From positions 124,001 to 188,000 of the forward strand of contig NZ_JANZXA010000003.1 of assembly GCF_025153475.1 (NCBI RefSeq): a stretch of DNA of 64,000 nt, in the 5' to 3' direction. Every line of letters starts with the position of its first letter. The stretch's first letter is position 1. The translations under genes were made by a program, and so were the position numbers. This DNA comes from Novosphingobium mangrovisedimenti (GTDB taxonomy: Bacteria > Pseudomonadota > Alphaproteobacteria > Sphingomonadales > Sphingomonadaceae). The notes beneath the pieces are model-generated. The model made no database searches. It saw only the letters and a list, made by a program, of their open reading frames with translations, and was not told where the DNA came from. This document shows, in pieces, positions 62,512 to 64,000 of this stretch.

Positions 62512-63332
62512 GACGTGGGGGCGGGGTAGCGCGTAAGCAGGTCGTTGCCGGGCAGGAAGGGCTCGCCCCGGAAATTGACGGCATTGCCGAACCGGGCGGA
62601 GCAGGTGCCCAGCGTATGATCGCAGCCCTCGCGCAGCAGGGCGCGGGTGCCGGCGGGGATGCCTGCGTCGAGCGGCGCGTCGAGGACGAGGCCGCTCGCG
62701 CCGTCGCCGGCCATCACGCCCATCGCGATCCCGGCTTGTGGTCCGCCGAGCCAGCGCAAGGTACCGCCAGCGTAGAGCGCCGGGTCGGGGCCCCCGGCGA
62801 ACAGGGCGGAGTTCGCGGTCGTGTCCAGCGAGGACAGCGCGACCTCGCGGGTATGGGCAGCCGGATTGAGATTGCATCCCGGCCCGCAAAAGGGCGCACG
62901 ACAGGTCGGGCTGGTGCGCGGGACCGGATCGCGCTGCAGCTCGGCCTTGCGTGAGACGAGGTCGGCGGAAAAGCGGCCGTCTTCCTCGGCGACGGTGCCG
63001 ATGGTGCCGGCGTAGAGTACGTGGCTCTGCAGGGTGTCCCAGTCCACCAGGCCGATGCGCACCTGCGCGCCGTCGAAGCGGCCGGCGGCCAGGTCCTCGC
63101 TTGCGATGGAGTCATGCGTCAGCGCTCCGTTCGCTTCGGCGCTGTCCGGCTCGAAGTCTGCGGACTTGCGGATGGAGGAGGGCACCATGCCCGGCGAGGC
63201 TCGGTGCAGCACGCCGTCGAACCACAAGTCGCGGTCGTGCGTGGTGAAGCCCAGTGTCACCCCGTCGCGGCGCAATACGCGCCAGAACGTGGCAATGGAT
63301 TCCAGGTCGTTCGCGAACCAGACCCTGCTCAT
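62508..63332 (-). CDS. DUF2163 domain-containing protein (GTA orfg13-like)
   Basis: 274 residues. MSRVWFANDLESIATFWRVLRRDGVTLGFTTHDRDLWFDGVLHRASPGMVPSSI and a C-terminal cysteine-rich stretch (CRAPFCGPGCN, CDHTLGTCSARFGNAVNFRGEPFLPG) mark the DUF2163 / BR0599 family, a baseplate hub component in GTA. Its start overlaps the DUF2460 gene's stop (ATGA). Confidence 0.92.
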   Translation of the reverse strand: MSRVWFANDLESIATFWRVLRRDGVTLGFTTHDRDLWFDGVLHRASPGMVPSSIRKSADFEPDSAEANGALTHDSIASEDLAAGRFDGAQVRIGLVDWDTLQSHVLYAGTIGTVAEEDGRFSADLVSRKAELQRDPVPRTSPTCRAPFCGPGCNLNPAAHTREVALSSLDTTANSALFAGGPDPALYAGGTLRWLGGPQAGIAMGVMAGDGASGLVLDAPLDAGIPAGTRALLREGCDHTLGTCSARFGNAVNFRGEPFLPGNDLLTRYPAPTS

Positions 63333-63961
63333 GACGCTTCCCGGATCTCGACCACGGGCACGCTCGGGGCCTCGCCGGCGGCAAAGGCGGCCCCGGACAC
63401 TTCGAGCTGGTCCTCGGCAAAGCGCACCGGCACATCGAACAGGAACCCCGCGCGCACCACCGCGCCCGCGGCGGGCGGCGTGTCGAACGCGATCGTGCCG
63501 AGATCGCCCGGCGCCCAGTTCCCCGCCTGCATCGCGCCGTCGATGGAAACGAGCAGGGTCGCGACGTCCGGCCGGGTGATCCGGCGGATCTGCGCCGCAT
63601 TGTCCTCGCCGTATGTCTTTACCAGCGCGAATTCGGTCCTGAGGCCGTCGCCGCTGCCCAGCACCTGATCGAGCGGGGTGGGGCCGCCGGTCATGCCGTT
63701 CGAGCTGTGGTCCAAAGGATCGCGTAGCCGGAACCCGCGCGCCGGGCCGCGCCGGGCGCGGTAGAAGGCGATCAGCGTGCCCAGTTCCGCCTCCGATCGC
63801 ACGCCCGGCCCGACATCGAAGCGCAGCCGCGCGTTGGACCACAGGCTGTTGCGCCGTTCGAACCCGGATGCGGTGACCGCGACGCTGGTCGAGAATTCGG
63901 GAATCACGGTCGCGTCCCGCCCCAGGGCCAGGGGATAGGCGATATCGTCGAAGGCCTGCAT
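63329..63961 (-). CDS. DUF2460 domain-containing protein (GTA orfg12-like)
   Basis: 210 residues. MQAFDDIAYPLALGRDATVIPEFSTSVAVTASGFERRNSLWSNARLRFDVGPGVRSEAELGTLIAFYRARRGPARGFRLRDPLDH is characteristic of DUF2460, the distal tail protein of GTA clusters. AGGAATCG precedes its start. The 39 bases between it and the window edge hold no stop on the minus strand, so the next tail gene could end or overlap there. Confidence 0.92.
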   Translation of the reverse strand: MQAFDDIAYPLALGRDATVIPEFSTSVAVTASGFERRNSLWSNARLRFDVGPGVRSEAELGTLIAFYRARRGPARGFRLRDPLDHSSNGMTGGPTPLDQVLGSGDGLRTEFALVKTYGEDNAAQIRRITRPDVATLLVSIDGAMQAGNWAPGDLGTIAFDTPPAAGAVVRAGFLFDVPVRFAEDQLEVSGAAFAAGEAPSVPVVEIREAS

Positions 63962-64000
63962 GGCATCGATTCCTGCGTTGGCGTGGGAAGGGAGGCGGAC

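Overview
The window is a 64 kb chromosomal stretch of a GC-rich alphaproteobacterium. Gene content points to the Sphingomonadales, most like Novosphingobium or Sphingobium: panC divergent from mipZ, a tonB-exbB-exbD-exbD operon, argD-argF-hslO, a gene-transfer-agent tail module, interspersed palindromic repeats, and a DUF559 endonuclease gene inside an acyl-CoA operon. This placement is from memory of gene organisation, not from a search.

Region 1 (1-20.7 kb) is a catabolic, acyl-CoA-centred area. It starts inside an indolepyruvate:ferredoxin oxidoreductase gene. A short SDR / NTF2-like / luciferase-like monooxygenase operon follows, then an SDR and a LysR regulator facing left. Divergent from LysR is a biotin-dependent acyl-CoA carboxylase operon (beta and alpha subunits, best match methylcrotonyl-CoA carboxylase), whose two subunit genes are separated by a convergent DUF559 nuclease cassette with inverted-repeat ends. 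GFA, GNAT and MaoC genes trail it. An IclR regulator then diverges from an acyl-CoA synthetase, a two-hot-dog dehydratase, an alpha/beta hydrolase, a CaiB-type CoA-transferase and a 17beta-HSD4-like SDR. A histidine kinase / response regulator pair closes the region.

Region 2 (20.7-41 kb) is mostly core genome. It holds a 556-bp non-coding gap, a CsgG/HfaB-like protein, panC, mipZ, a membrane J-protein, phosphomannomutase, an MgtC/DUF4010 membrane protein, an Lhr-type helicase, the Ton energising operon, homoserine dehydrogenase (with its ribosome binding site in a hairpin), class II fructose bisphosphatase, PRPP synthetase, an AraC regulator, a histidinol-phosphatase-like protein, gamma-glutamylcyclotransferase and ribosomal proteins L35 and L20.

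Region 3 (41-59.3 kb) carries another AraC regulator, pheS-pheT, an aldose epimerase, an SDR, prfC, an EEP-family hydrolase and a nitrogen module (glnK-amtB behind a near-perfect sigma-54 promoter, plus a second PII gene). After these come a DUF442 phosphatase, an unusual double cold-shock protein with an RGG-like N-terminus, argD-argF-hslO, a secreted DUF3617-like protein, queC and an OmpA-family protein with a long polyproline linker.

Region 4 (59.4 kb to the end, minus strand) is the distal part of a GTA-like tail cluster: DUF2460, DUF2163, NlpC/P60, a large tail-tip protein and DUF2793.

Five copies of one roughly 85-bp palindromic repeat and one copy of a second family lie between genes. 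No rRNA, tRNA or CRISPR was recognised. I found no clear new multi-gene system. The most interesting candidates are the DUF559 cassette, the RGG-cold-shock protein, the palindromic operators and the uncharacterised catabolic cluster.
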